A stretch of DNA of 64,000 nucleotides from Siphonodentalium dalli (GCA_032622095.1 CP136068.1:119771509-119835508); one strand, 5' to 3'; positions 1-10,965 are shown, numbered from the stretch's first letter. Notes: generated by a model from the letters alone, not told the origin. A program made the numbers and translations.

Positions 1-894
1 ATAGGTAGCACCACCCGAACGAAATGAATGCGGCGTGATATATTGTCGAGAGCCGGACGTACGCAAAGCCTGATGGAGCACGGCCCGAAACTGCGCGACT
101 GTGAGCGGGGTCTGAGCCTGGTGAGAAAGGAACAGTCCCGACCGGGAGCCGCGAATGGCAAGAAATGTGGTGGCCGCGCGCAGCGGGCAGATATGTGGAT
201 CAGTCGGCAGGCACGGAATGCGAATATGAGCGGGAGGACCACATTGGTTCGTTTTAGAATGCCGGAGCCAAACGTCAATGGCGGAGCCGCACAACGAGAC
301 ATCGCGAAGAAATATAGCATGTCCAAAGTCGGCCTTGGACACAGCGGCCAGTTCCCCCACGCGGAACAGTCCAAAAAAGGCCATCGTAAAGGCAGACGTA
401 AACAAAGCGACCTCATGTGGCGACGAGCATATGCGAGGAAGCACGCGGAGCAAGGTGCGCAGCAAAGGTATTGTCACTGGAGCAGGACGAGATGATGAAG
501 GCGTCAAGCGACGGACCCCGGTCAATAGTTGGCGAATGAGGTAAGTCGAAGTGGGATCTCGCATACCCCGGAGTCGATGCTGCCGACCGATGGCAGCCAG
601 GTAGGTGGAAATGGTTGAAGCAGAATGCTGGGAGCGATGAAGCCCCGCGATAAACCCGACGATAGCGTGTTCCGGGAGCGGCCAGGAAACGGCCAAGTGA
701 TGCTGGTGTGCGAAATCGAGATAAGCCCGTATGGCGGTGCGATACGTGCGGTGAGTTTTTGGCGCCCGTGAGGAAGTCAAAAGCAGCGTTACATGTCGAC
801 GCAGGTCCACAGGCACCTGGGAAATGGTGTTGGCGTTCGGGCGGCGGACGGCGCCAGTCGACGGAAACGTTTCATCTGGAAACGAGAGAGGCTG
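1..894 (-). CDS. Tyrosine recombinase (YR) of the retrotransposon, partial
   Basis: This frame is open for 298 codons from a stop at 895-897 to the left edge. It encodes a tyrosine recombinase, the enzyme that integrates circular DNA copies of DIRS-order elements in place of a DDE integrase. Visible family features are the first catalytic arginine in 'FGLFRVGELAA' (codon 361-363), a beta-hairpin lysine in 'RHSKTNQCG' (253-255), and the box-II 'TPHSFRSGGATY' with His at 28-30 and Arg at 19-21. The last His/Trp and the nucleophile Tyr lie beyond the edge. There is no convincing ATG at its head; it overlaps the end of the RT/RNase H frame by about 106 bases in the -1 frame, so it may be made by -1 frameshifting (inference). 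N-terminal text such as 'TYRTAIRAYLDFA' fits a SAM-like core-binding domain. Confidence 0.85.
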
Positions 895-2597
895 TCAGCG
901 AGAGCATTATCACGAGACGCGATCCATGAAGCACGCAAGGAGATGTTGTGAGACAGGAGCAGCAGGACCAGCTGGCGCAACAGGGCCATGAGCGGCTTGC
1001 ATTTGGAAGTTTGGTCGTTGATGGCGCGGACCACGGTAATGTTATCACAGTGTAAATGGAGGCGATGATTCCGGAGGCGACGCCCCCAGACGCTGATGGC
1101 CACTAAGACTGGGAACATCTCGAGGACACCCATATTGCGGGTCAGGCCCAAAGCATGCCAAGGAAGGGGCCACTTGCCAAAAGCCCAAAGGCCGTTGAAA
1201 TAAGCGCCAAAGCCGCCGGACTGACCACCACAAGCGTCTGTGTGGAAATTGATGTCGGTATCATGGAGCCAGGTCGCAGAAGGGAAAAGGTAGATCCCAT
1301 TGAATGACGTGAAGAACTGTAACCACGTGGCCAAATCGGCACGCATGCCAGAATTAATTCGGATTTTGTGATGCGGCTTAGAAAATCCCTGCAGGGCATC
1401 AATCAGGCGACGACAAAATGGGCGGCCCGGACGAATCGCCTTGCACGCAAATTGTAATGAGCCAATGAGCGACTGTAGTTCACGGACCGAGATTTTACGG
1501 CAGCGCAAAGCCATAGAGATTTTGGACTGAATGGCTGTGAGCTTCTCAGCAGGGAGACGCACCGCGTTAGCCAACGTATCGAGTTCGAGACCAAGGTAGC
1601 AGAGCTTCGAGGTGGGCGAGACCGTTTTTTCATGAGCAATAGGTACGCCAAGATCAGAGCAAACGCGATGAAACATGTCAAGACTGTCTGAGGCCTGAGA
1701 CGTGGCTGGCGGACCACAGAACAGGAAGTCATCGCAGTAGTGCAAGATGTGTGGGTTGCCGGACCGCTGCTTAACAACCCATTCCAAAAATGTCGAGAAT
1801 TTTTCAAAAGTTGCGCACGACACGCTGCAGCCGAAAGGTAAGCATTTGTCGAAATAATACATGTCGTCCAGTTTAAAACCAAGTTGATCGAAATCGCCCG
1901 GGTAGATGCGAAGATTACGATAAGCAGCCTCCAAATCCCCGCGCGCGAGCAAAGTCCCGGCCCCAAGGGACTGGATGGTGGCAACAGCAGCGTCAAAACT
2001 GGTATATGTGACAGTAGTGAATTCGCGCGGAATATGATCATTGAGCGACTGGCCTGCCGGATAGGAGAGGTGATGGATGAGACGGAATGAGTCAGGTTCA
2101 TGTTTAGGCACCAGTCCAAGCGGCGACACGCGGAGCGTTGGAATTGGACGAGCACAGAAAGGACCAGCAATGCGACCAAGGCGAACTTCCTTAAGGATCT
2201 TTTCCCGGACGACCTCGGGACGGTCACGAGCAGACTTGAGGTTCGGAGCGTCAGTTGGCAGACGCGGGCCAGTATAATGGAGTGGAAAACCATGAGTAAA
2301 ACCGAACCGGAGTTCCCGCGCGACTTGGAGGCGAGGGTACCTCCCAAGCCACCAACACAAATAGTCTAGATTAACGGCGGAAGGGGCGAGCTGGTAGACG
2401 CTGCTGGCGACCGCCGCGGGCTGAGCGGCGAAAGTCTTGTCCATGGGCAGCGGTTGCGGCATGAGGCTCTGAGCAGATGTTGCAGATGTGTCGAAAACGA
2501 CAGTTTGGCCAGGAGCAGCGGCCGGCGTTGAATTCAAAACAGACGGGACTGGGACGGCCCGGACGCGTGGGAAAATTGTCCGCACGCCCGGAGGCAC
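789..2597 (-). CDS. Reverse transcriptase / RNase H polyprotein
   Basis: The 602-residue frame carries a reverse transcriptase with its first catalytic Asp in 'LARGDLEAAYRNL' (about residue 221) and the YxDD-type box 'HYCDDFLF' (residues 287-290). An RNase H domain follows, with the expected acidic residues in 'FHTDACGG' (454), 'GVLEMFPV' (493), 'LHCDNITV' (518) and 'DNALADSLSR' (568). The last motif followed directly by a short basic linker is typical of DIRS-order elements. The domain order RT-RH and the absence of an integrase core agree with the recombinase downstream. The methionine at 2597 is used as start, but the frame overlaps the Gag frame by about 226 bases, so it could also be made by frameshift or reinitiation. 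No internal stop or frameshift is seen. Confidence 0.9.
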   Translation of the reverse strand: MPPGVRTIFPRVRAVPVPSVLNSTPAAAPGQTVVFDTSATSAQSLMPQPLPMDKTFAAQPAAVASSVYQLAPSAVNLDYLCWWLGRYPRLQVARELRFGFTHGFPLHYTGPRLPTDAPNLKSARDRPEVVREKILKEVRLGRIAGPFCARPIPTLRVSPLGLVPKHEPDSFRLIHHLSYPAGQSLNDHIPREFTTVTYTSFDAAVATIQSLGAGTLLARGDLEAAYRNLRIYPGDFDQLGFKLDDMYYFDKCLPFGCSVSCATFEKFSTFLEWVVKQRSGNPHILHYCDDFLFCGPPATSQASDSLDMFHRVCSDLGVPIAHEKTVSPTSKLCYLGLELDTLANAVRLPAEKLTAIQSKISMALRCRKISVRELQSLIGSLQFACKAIRPGRPFCRRLIDALQGFSKPHHKIRINSGMRADLATWLQFFTSFNGIYLFPSATWLHDTDINFHTDACGGQSGGFGAYFNGLWAFGKWPLPWHALGLTRNMGVLEMFPVLVAISVWGRRLRNHRLHLHCDNITVVRAINDQTSKCKPLMALLRQLVLLLLSHNISLRASWIASRDNALADSLSRFQMKRFRRLAPSAARTPTPFPRCLWTCVDM

Positions 2598-3708
2598 GAA
2601 CCGGAGGCGGAGTCGGCTGCGGAGGTTGCCGAACCTGGGGCGTCATGACCAGCAGCCAAATGTTAGGGTCGATGGTCTCCCAAGGAGTAGCTGTATTACC
2701 ATCCCACTTCAACCGAAATTGGGTATCGTACACCTGCCAGGCAGATCCCCCACATTTAGCAGCCGCCCAACGAATGGTGCGCAGGTAACGCAAAAGGGGC
2801 TGGGCCGACGATTCAGGGTGAACGTCGAGGTATACCGAAATGAAAGTGAGAAATGCATCGGTCCACGAGTCAACAGACGTTATTGGAGCAGCATGCCCAC
2901 TTGGCGCAACACGGATTCGCCCGGAAGTAGAGACAACCAACTGATGGGGGTCAACGGTATGAATAGAGGCGGCAGGTTCCTGCAGCTGATCCAAATTGAT
3001 AAAATCGCCCCGGAAAATTTTGTCGCGAATAGATCGGGAAACATGAGAGCCATAGCCATCTGCCGCCGTAGGAATCGGCAAGGGGGCGTCCCAAGGGGAG
3101 ACCAGCGAGGATGGAAAACTAAATAAGGCATTACCCGGATCAGTTCTGTCTCTTGCTGGAGCGACCAGCGAGGATGGAAAACTAAATAAGGCATTACCCG
3201 GATCAGTTCTGTCTCTTGCCGGAGCGTTCGGTCGGTGGATCACTGACGCCACACGGGAATCCTCGCGGCGGCGGAGAGAAGTGGAGCTGTCATCAGAACT
3301 GCTGCGACGACGGGTCGACAAAGGAGACGCTGATGGTGACCTGGATCCATAGCGCGGAAACTTGGGGCGCGGAGAACCATCCTGTCGGCGACTAGCCTGG
3401 CGACGAGACTGACGACTGGGCTGACGACGAGGCTGACGAACAGGATCGCGGCCACGAGAATGGGAAACCCGGCCACGGGAGGCGCGGCGTCCCCGTCCAG
3501 AGCCACGAGCAGGCCTGCCACGCGAATGCTGACCACGGCCGCGCACCCGTGAATCAGCCACAGATGACACACTGGCCGAACCCCGAGAAGAAGGCCCAAC
3601 ACGGTCACTGGAAGCAGGACCAGCATGAGACGAGCTGGCAGACGCATCCTGGCGACTGCTACGAGATGAACGGTCGCGGGCCCGACCGCGAGATCCCGTA
3701 CGAACCAT
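2371..3708 (-). CDS. Gag-like nucleic-acid-binding protein with CCCH finger
   Basis: The frame is open from 3897, but the first 63 residues read like untranslated leader, and the ATG at 3708 opens directly into an Arg/Ser-rich stretch, so I prefer it as start (445 residues). The N-terminal third is dominated by RGR, SR and RQ repeats, as in RNA-binding Gag tails. Near the C-terminus is a CCCH finger of the form C-x7-C-x4-C-x3-H ('CFEFNAGRC...CRFRH'), followed by a CxxC...H...H pair. This combination is common in Gag proteins of DIRS-order elements. Upstream of the pol frame and overlapping it, it is the expected first gene. A 63-bp in-frame duplication lies in the middle (see separate entry). 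Confidence 0.75.
   Translation of the reverse strand: MVRTGSRGRARDRSSRSSRQDASASSSHAGPASSDRVGPSSRGSASVSSVADSRVRGRGQHSRGRPARGSGRGRRASRGRVSHSRGRDPVRQPRRQPSRQSRRQASRRQDGSPRPKFPRYGSRSPSASPLSTRRRSSSDDSSTSLRRREDSRVASVIHRPNAPARDRTDPGNALFSFPSSLVAPARDRTDPGNALFSFPSSLVSPWDAPLPIPTAADGYGSHVSRSIRDKIFRGDFINLDQLQEPAASIHTVDPHQLVVSTSGRIRVAPSGHAAPITSVDSWTDAFLTFISVYLDVHPESSAQPLLRYLRTIRWAAAKCGGSAWQVYDTQFRLKWDGNTATPWETIDPNIWLLVMTPQVRQPPQPTPPPVRASGRADNFPTRPGRPSPVCFEFNAGRCSWPNCRFRHICNICSEPHAATAAHGQDFRRSARGGRQQRLPARPFRR
3100..3226 (-). repeat. 63-bp in-frame tandem duplication inside gag
   Basis: Two near-identical 63-bp units (start 3100 and 3163) encode two copies of a 21-residue block beginning APARDRTDPG. The period is a multiple of three, so the frame stays open. 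One substitution separates the copies by eye. Confidence 0.9.
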
Positions 3709-4100
3709 AAGAGAAATATGTGATTGCCACCGAACGACAAACACAAACAGGGAAACACGTGCGCTACCCACGAAAATAGGTAACGCCGACGGAACAGGAC
3801 GCAGACAGAACGCACAAGGAACAAGATGATAGACGAATAAATGAAGGCTGGCGAAGAAACACGGTGACGGATGGAAACAGATAGGATTTGACGACACACA
3901 ACCGAGCGCGATGCATATAATTCAAAAGTGAATTGCTTTCTCAGTTACCGGAAGGAGGCAGCATTCCGGGCGGATGTAAAATGCGGACTTTAAGTTCGGC
4001 CGATACGGAACGGATCGTACCGAAAAACCGGAATGTCTGCCGGATGACAGGATCAAAGAACCACATAAATCACCCCGAACCTTATCGGCCCTGGATGCAT

Positions 4101-5736
4101 TAATATGGGAAGGTAGATTCCAGTAAACATGTTGATGTCTCCCCCTGGTAACAGGTGGACAAGATCAAAACAAATATGTCATGCTGGGGAAACAACATTG
4201 AGTTATTCAAAGACTGCATGTATTAATTACACTTTATTTGCCCAGTGGTTGCTGAATTAAGTTAATGTTGCTTTTAGTGATAAAATTATGCATCTGAATT
4301 TGTCGCAATGTACTAGCTTATTAAGTTAAACTCTCAAAGCCAATTATAATTTACAAACCAATTAGACCAGATGGACCTCCTAACATATTTTAGAGCCAGA
4401 TAATACCCATACTAGCATCAATCATTGAACCTGACAGTTCCCCTGGGCCCTGGAGCCATGTAAAGTTGTTCTAAATTTAGTCACCTCACAATGGACTGGC
4501 TTTAGAATCTGATACTTCTTATTGGTAACAGATGTGTAGTACATACATCATGTCAATCTTGTTATGACTTCATTATATTCTAAGAAGCTTTGAGACTTAC
4601 TATAGCTATATACCATGGAAGAATTAGGTTTTCAATACCTAACACATTTTATAAACGTGAAAATAGATTATTCTTATAGTTTTTCTTGATGATTTACAAA
4701 GATTCAAAGAATTCACAGCACCTGGTAAGTACTTTCATAAATCTCTTTAATTTATGTGTTGCTTATAGCCTCATAAATAATAAAAATATGATACTGTATA
4801 TTTTAAAATTTAGCAAAGTACCCTTACAAGCTTAGCCCTCCACAATTCACCTACTCGCCCCAGATTCTCGGTTTCCCTTTAAACCAAATCCCAGTATAAA
4901 TGGGATTGATTATACTAGTATCAATCTCATAGGAAATTTAAGACCAATTTTGAATAAAAAAAATTACTCAAACTTTCAGAAAAATTGAGCATTTATAAGT
5001 GATTACTATGTACATATATATATAAAGTTTAACAAATTAACCTACCATTGAAAACGGTACAAAAATTCTATGATACGTACGTTAGTTTATTCGTGGTCCA
5101 TGATATAGCGCAATTTAGGGGGCGTGAAATAAAAAAATTCTTATTTTCTTACATTTGCAACTTAATATAATGACTTAAATTTATTTGGTAATTTTAAGTG
5201 GTCTATCTAGTGTATATGTCTCACTAATTGTCTTTTAAACATTTTTTTCAGTAAACAAGCCGAAATTTGATGTTATATAATTTTGTAGATCGTTGATTTT
5301 AACTTTAATGCAGTATACATGTATATCATATTGCTATATTGAGTTTTCGATTCTCAGACAGCTGCTAGAGCATTTCAATAACATAATTAAAACTTTATAC
5401 AAATTCATAACCTTTAACTGCTTAGCTTTTATAAGTATTGTTTTTCTTTCCCCACAGGATATCTCTTGGCTTACTGCAAAAAAGGGACTGGATTCCACCT
5501 ACGGATACTGAAGTAAACAAAACTTTATGCTGGAAATACTCAAATGCCAGAATACCAAATGAGAGTAAGACTGCTTTATTAACATATTACCATGGACTGC
5601 ACTTGTGTTACTGGTCATCATTTCATCATGTACTATAGCGATGGTGTAAGAATACTATGCAGCCTCGAGTTGTATATATACTAGTATATCTTTTCATAAT
5701 CGCAAGAGTGCCATAAACCATTAATTATAACGCTCA
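4101..5736. other. AT-rich intergenic DNA, no gene recognised
   Basis: I see no convincing coding signal. Short open frames around 5293-5638 have no recognisable content. The stretch has ordinary AT-rich sequence with A/T runs. Confidence 0.6.
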
Positions 5737-5920
5737 TACAGTAATGCCCTAAATAATCTACTTCTTAACAATGGGAGACTCATGGGTAATTTACAGGATT
5801 TAGTTGGAAATATGGCTTGTTGCCATTCATCGGAAAGCTCTCACTGAGAGCTTTCAGATGAATGGCTACAAGCCATATTTCAGACTAAATCCTGAATAAT
5901 TACCCATAATTCTGCTATAG
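5737..5920. repeat. Hairpin MITE, copy 1 (right end eroded)
   Basis: The left end reads TACAGTAATGCCCTAAAT and the body is a long hairpin: 'gggtaatttacaggattta' is mirrored by 'taaatcctgaataattaccc', with a central loop near 5840. The same family is present at 42105-42275, where both ends are intact. A TA duplication with CAGT termini suggests a Tc1/mariner-mobilised MITE (inference). Confidence 0.75.
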
Positions 5921-6970
5921 TTTTTTCAAAAAGCAGTCATGGGACATTCTGGAGGAGAGCGAGTTTAACTTGAAAGTGTGTTCCAAATGTACGGATGCGA
6001 GGAATACATACAGAACTAGCTTGTCTCTGACAGTGGTGGAGCCTGTTAATAACACAGAGCACATTTAAGTAGTAAATAATGCCATTGTTGGCAGCCTGGC
6101 CATGAAATGACGTAGATTTTTACTACTGTATTCCATCACAAAAAGTAAAGCAATAATATTCATGGTCATTTCCAAGTTAATTCAAGTACATGTAAAACCT
6201 CAGATGCTATATATTATGACTCTGGGCAGTCAATTTGTGCCAGTCTATTTGTCTAATGCCATAGGTTCGTGCACTTATTTTTAACTGACCCTAGAATGAA
6301 ACACATGTAATGCTAATAATCTGTTAAACCTTTGATTTGTAATATTAGTTATTCTTTAGACATTAAATTCCCATGAAGTTCCTCTTTATATATCTGTTGA
6401 TATCTGCCATTATCACAAATATTGATTATAGTGTATGAAAGTGCCTTTTGTATAAAAAAAACTCATGGTATTTGATCTCTGAAGAGTAAACGTCTGGTGT
6501 TTCTAAAACTAATGTAAAGATCGGTGCCTCGTACTATTGCAGAAAAATCATAAAATGTCACTTCGTCTATCTTTCAGGAAAGAGAACCAAGATCCAAGCT
6601 GAACTGTTATTGACATAAATGTGCAGTAATGATTTTACCTACAACATTGACAAAATTGGACATTAACATTGATAAATGTTATTTAAAGTACTAATTAAAT
6701 TCTGTTTATTCACAATTCTGGAAATATTCCTTATTCTAACCCAGAGGAAATGGCTAGGAGATTCTTAAGAGCACATAGGTTCAGTGATTCGTCAGCAAAG
6801 TAAGGTAACATTTTGAACCAATGCATGCTACATATGAATTCGTTTCAAGACATGATTTTATATTACATTATCTGTGTCAGTGAGATTGGTTTGATATTCT
6901 TATTACATTCAGCAGAGGGCAGTCAAATAGAGGTGTAAGGGTTAATATGCTAGTCTTTGATTGTAAAGTG
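5921..6970. other. AT-rich intergenic DNA, nothing recognised
   Basis: No gene, hairpin or tandem repeat was recognised in this stretch. Confidence 0.5.
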
Positions 6971-6974
6971 CTTC

Positions 6975-7325
6975 TGTTAGCGTTTAAACGCTAAGAAGCG
7001 TTTATTAGCGTTCAAACGCTTAGATAAACGCTAAGCATTATAAGGTTGGAAATTAATAAGCTAAGCGTTTTAATGATAAGCGTTTCAACGCTAAGGAAGC
7101 ATTTCAACGCTAAGAAACGCTTAAATTAGCGTTTAAACGCTAAGCTCATTTAAATATTTTACCCCATATGAACGCTTATCAAATACTAAGCGAACGCTAA
7201 GGTAGCATTTAAACGCTAAGATTAAGCGTTTAAACGCTAAGATTAACATTAGCTCATCCTATTCTTAGTATTTCATCTTAACGTTTTTTGGCAAACAATG
7301 AAACGCTAGAAAAACGCTTAATAAT
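6975..7325. repeat. Cluster of AGCGTTTAAACGCT palindromes
   Basis: Within about 350 bp the phrase 'ttagcgtttaaacgctaa' and its one- or two-base variants recur on both strands more than ten times, at irregular spacing. Perfect palindromes include those near 6979, 7133 and 7225. Half-sites (AAACGCT or AGCGTTT) fill the gaps. No coding frame is present. Confidence 0.85.
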
Positions 7326-7958
7326 GGCTTCTCATTTTGGTAAGGGATAAAACTCGAAACGAATGGAATACCCATTCAGACTCCGTTCGAAATTACACTC
7401 AAATCACAAACAAATACTATAATAAAAATTAGCAGACGACTAATCTAATAAAATTACGTTCTTTGATGATATTTCTCGATGCTGTGTGACTTTTTTGCAG
7501 GTTTGAGAGATCCTCTATGACTTTTTTTCACAATACCATGTGACAATGACCAGTTCAGCCTCAGTTGGTGGTACCAGCAAACATGGAAGTTGCATCTGCT
7601 GGAAAGGGGTGAGTTGGTGTCATCCAACTCCAACTTGGAATATCAACTGCACCCCTTTGAACAACCAGACAAAAATTTCAAAGTTCAAAATTCCATTCAG
7701 TAAACCCCCGTGGGTAAGAATGATCTAACTGATACATCAAGCTTCCCAACCCTAAGACATTTCACATTAAAGAGTGGTAGGATTTATCAAACTATCAGAA
7801 TGAAAGTCTGATGATGACGGTGACTGTAATCGGAAGAACTATTTCAAGCTGATATTGGTCTCAAATTTGGGAAGATAATCTCTTTTATGTCACCAACATA
7901 TATAACTAATGATATGTTGGGTGATTACATACTTGAGTGAACACCATCAGAGAATGAA
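7326..7958. other. Intergenic DNA with a copy of the 'tgcacccc' dispersed repeat
   Basis: Around 7600-7690 the phrases 'caactgcacccctttg' and 'aaatttcaaagttc' match a dispersed repeat also seen near 10030, 17900, 21270 and 41650. No gene is seen. Confidence 0.5.
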
Positions 7959-7960
7959 AT

Positions 7961-8128
7961 AGTCACCATCATTTCAGTCGATGAGATCAGGACCAGGATG
8001 GTCAACCTACTAAATCCATGCTGGAAATGAACACCATAAGAAAATGGAGTGCTATACCATCTGAAATAGTCACCATCGATCCAGTCGATGAGATCAGGAC
8101 CAGGATGATGAACCTACTAAATCCACGA
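7961..8128. repeat. Imperfect tandem duplication, period about 107 bp
   Basis: The block 'cagtcgatgagatcaggacc' and its surroundings occurs at about 7975 and again at about 8083, followed both times by 'aacctactaaatcca'. Several substitutions separate the copies. Confidence 0.8.
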
Positions 8129-8836
8129 TGGACATCCCAGAAAACCCATTCGACCCAGTAAAGAATCGAATCAACTAATCATGTCACTCCAAATTAAAAT
8201 TCGACTCAATTAAATTATATTATTACAAATCCTAATCATGGAGAGAAATAATCGCCAGCTGTTGCCACAATAAATTTAGTCGTGATCATCAGCCTGTTGG
8301 TTATGGACTATAATCGGAAGAAGAAGAACTATTTCAAGCTGAATTTGGTCTTAAATTACCAACTAATTTTGTGCAATGCATAAATTGTCCAACTGTTGCA
8401 CAATTGGGTCCAAGTTACGAGGTGACATAACAGCATCCCCAAACCTCACCCTCACCCCATCTCGCCATGGACCTGCTCGTTGTTCACGTACTTTGCTCAC
8501 ATTATGTTTCCACATTTTCGCGTCTTGTCTTATGTTATAATCGTGCATGCCACACTCATCGTTGAATGGTTGAACATGGTTTTAGGAACTGGACCCACTG
8601 CATTGCATATATTCAGAATAAATCAGATGTCCAATGAAGCGCGCATTCATATCGGGTGTGATATGCCCGAATCGAACAATTTGCTGTCAAAACAACTGTC
8701 AATTTAGCATTCACAAACATTGCAGTCATAAAAACTTGTGGTTTTAATCTCTGAAGAACATCAACTTTATTTCAAAGCCATCGCCGATGCCACAGACGCT
8801 TAACACTTTAGTGACGGGGGCTGGGCTGGTACAGCA
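8129..8836. other. Intergenic DNA, no gene recognised
   Basis: Short overlapping open frames on both strands near 8363-8707 show no recognisable domain. Phrases around 8330 echo those near 7850 ('aactatttcaagctga'), so part of this is an old duplicate of the preceding repeat. Confidence 0.5.
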
Positions 8837-9001
8837 TTAAAGATCCGGTGCCATTGCATTATATATTATGTATAAGATAATGCAATGGCTTAAAATATCA
8901 ATGTAAATGTTGTTAGGCCAGTGTATTCTCTTATATATGCGTGGTTCCCTATATGAGGCTCGTGTATATAAGAGAATGCATTGGCACAGGGTTTTCGCCA
9001 A
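8837..9001. mobile_element. Twin-hairpin element, copy 1
   Basis: A TTAA at 8837 is followed by a first hairpin (8850-8888, 'ttgcattatata' mirrored by 'taagataatgcaa'), a short spacer, then a second hairpin (8918-8994) whose arms read 'attctcttatatatgcg' and its complement. The right end is 'gcattggcacaggg'. The same two-hairpin plan occurs at 19238-19531 and 61647-61823. Confidence 0.75.
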
Positions 9002-9989
9002 ATTTCAAGCAGCTACAATCATAAAGGGTTTTAAAAGGGGGTATTTTATCTGCCACATGGAACACATTCTGAGAAACACACCTATGACTTTATGTTTATG
9101 TTTATGTTCAAATTCTGACTAAACTGCTTATAATGCCATATATTAATGAAGCTAGCAGGGACACAGTTAGAAGGAAATACGTACTCGATTATCACGGGCG
9201 CTCATCTGCTACTCGAGATTCGCCGCAGTTCCGAAAAATGCTACTGCGCAGAATCGAGACGCTACGTTTCACATCCGGTTTTGAATGTGTGTTGACGCGT
9301 TTTGTTTGAAAACAGAGAATATCAGGTAATATATTTGTAGTCAAATTTATTTAATATAAAAGTCCCAATCATCACTAGCATGGGTGACACTAATAAATCT
9401 CATGAAATGTGCTTTTTCGACACGTATAAAGCAGCAAGATATTCGTGTGCTTTTGTCACTAAAAATGTGAACCAAAACAACGGATGGTATAGTGTGATAA
9501 CATCTTGTCGTGGTTGTAGAATCTTGTATTTTAACAGATGGATATATTTTGAATATATGGATGTGCATTATATTGCAATATTGACCTCTTATTCGACCGT
9601 AATCGGCAGTTTAAACGTGCTCATAAATGCTACTTTTCCTCTCCGAAAACATGCTACGTTTTTAAGACTTTTCCGAAAAAATATGCTACATTTCCTAATC
9701 GATACGCCATTCGTATTATCTTATTTGGTGATTTTCCGGTGTATTCTGGGCTATGATGCTGCCTCATTTCAGCTAAAATGAAAGCAGTGATTATTTCTCA
9801 TTTCAAAATTTCAATTTGGTCATAAAAATATAGCAGTACAGCTTTGATATCACGTGAGACGGGACATCCCCGAACGATTATGCTGCTGCGGCCACGTTCA
9901 CCGAACTGATACCCGACCAAATGTAACTTTTGTATATGGCATTGCAGTGGGCATAATTGTATTTCTTCTCCGGATTAATATTGTTATAC

Positions 9990-10320
9990 ACAGGGACGTT
10001 GCGAATATGTCGGGAATGGGGGTGTCAACTTCGGAAATTCCAATTGCACCCCCTTGGGAATAAATGCTAAATATTCCGATCAACTATACCAAATTTCCAA
10101 ATATGGGAAATTGTACCCCAACCCGCTTGGGATCAAATGTTCCAAATCTAGTATCGATCAGTTCCTAGTATCAGAATTTACGAAATTCCATTTGCACCCC
10201 CCCCTCCATTTGCACACCCCCCCCCCCCCCCCCCCCCCCAATAAAGTATCTAAAATGTCCAAATATTGGAATTTTCCCAACTAAATATTCCCAAATTTCC
10301 AAAACTTTTCAACTAGTCAG
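9990..10320. repeat. Copy of the 'tgcacccc' dispersed repeat with poly-C tract
   Basis: Phrases 'ccaattgcaccccc' and 'aaatttccaaatatggg' recur, with a C run of over 20 at about 10216-10239. The repeat sits inside TIR element 1 and has replaced the downstream part of its gene. Confidence 0.6.
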
Positions 10321-10324
10321 CCAC

Positions 10325-10965
10325 CTAGGAGTCTGAATTACCAACTGAAACATAAAAATTGAACAAAATTACAGGTAGAAGCTTTGAAATTTCAAAAAGT
10401 TGAAGGTTTTGGCAATTTGGGGGGGGGGGTGGATGGTCACGGAACGCCAGATTGTCCGAAGGAAAACTTCCAGATGACAACTGACGGTGTAACATCAGCC
10501 ATTCGTCCAAATGACCAATATTCTGCAACTCTCTTGCGACTGTTGGCAAAAGATCAGACATTTCTTTTACCAAGCTTTCAATCTCTGTATCATCCAAATT
10601 CGTAGGCAAACTGTCATCAGATGCCGCTCCAAACAAAGTCTTGCGACAATGCACATCTTTCATGGGTGTGTCTTCTCTTTTCACTTTTGAACGAGGACCA
10701 CGTTCTTCATATGATGGCGTGTGTGGGTTTTTTGACAACAAACACATCGCATCCAGGTCCAGAACATAATTATCAGGTGTATCACTGAGGCTATCGGGCG
10801 AAACCCCAAAACGAACTGAACGGTAGTGTGATTTTCCACTAGTAGCGGACGGGGAATTTTCTCTCGCGAGGATAATGATCTCCTCTGTTTGGTGGTGCTT
10901 TGCCGTGTGTAAAAATGTCTGTTGGGCAGTGGTATGCTTTTCTTTGCAGTAATAGCACCGGTACA
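10325..10965 (-). pseudogene. C2H2-finger exon of the element-1 protein family
   Basis: A frame of about 213 residues starts immediately after a splice-acceptor-like 'tttctttttcag'. Residues 4-25 form a classical C2H2 finger, C-x2-C-x12-H-x4-H ('RCYYCKE...FLHTAKHH'). Next come 'YRSVRFGVSPDSLSD' and an acidic, Ser-rich middle. Then 'LLPTVARELQNIGHLDEW' leads to 'SSGSFPSDNLAF', after which the reading collapses into a poly-C/G tract (10427 region) and repeat. The finger and the 'G[ST]FP[ST][DN]' block both have counterparts in the exons at 48199 and 48700-49045 inside element 2. I recall the same order of blocks in uncharacterised multi-copy bivalve proteins, but cannot name a family. The loss of the block after 'NLAF' means this copy is broken. 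Function unknown; DNA binding is plausible from the finger. Confidence 0.6.

Larger units (their letters stand above)
1..4100 (-). mobile_element. DIRS-order (Ngaro-like) retrotransposon, 3' end cut by window edge
   Basis: Reading on the minus strand, the order is Gag, reverse transcriptase/RNase H, tyrosine recombinase, which is the layout of DIRS-order retrotransposons. No methyltransferase segment lies between RNase H and the recombinase, which fits Ngaro-like rather than classical DIRS1 elements (inference). All three frames are open, so the copy is young. The region is clearly GC-richer than the AT-rich DNA that starts near 4100; I place the 5' end between 3900 and 4100 on this contrast only. 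The terminal repeats cannot be confirmed because the 3' end lies outside the window. Confidence 0.82.

Noticed and set aside
28-544. Plus-strand open frames at the left edge
   Set aside because: They are antisense shadows of the tyrosine recombinase frame, which carries the catalytic motifs.
5293-5638. Small plus-strand frames
   Set aside because: No domain, ordinary AT-rich composition, no conservation evidence.
9380-9781. 133-residue plus-strand frame in TIR element 1
   Set aside because: It overlaps the inner subterminal motif cluster, has no recognisable domain and shows no counterpart in element 2.
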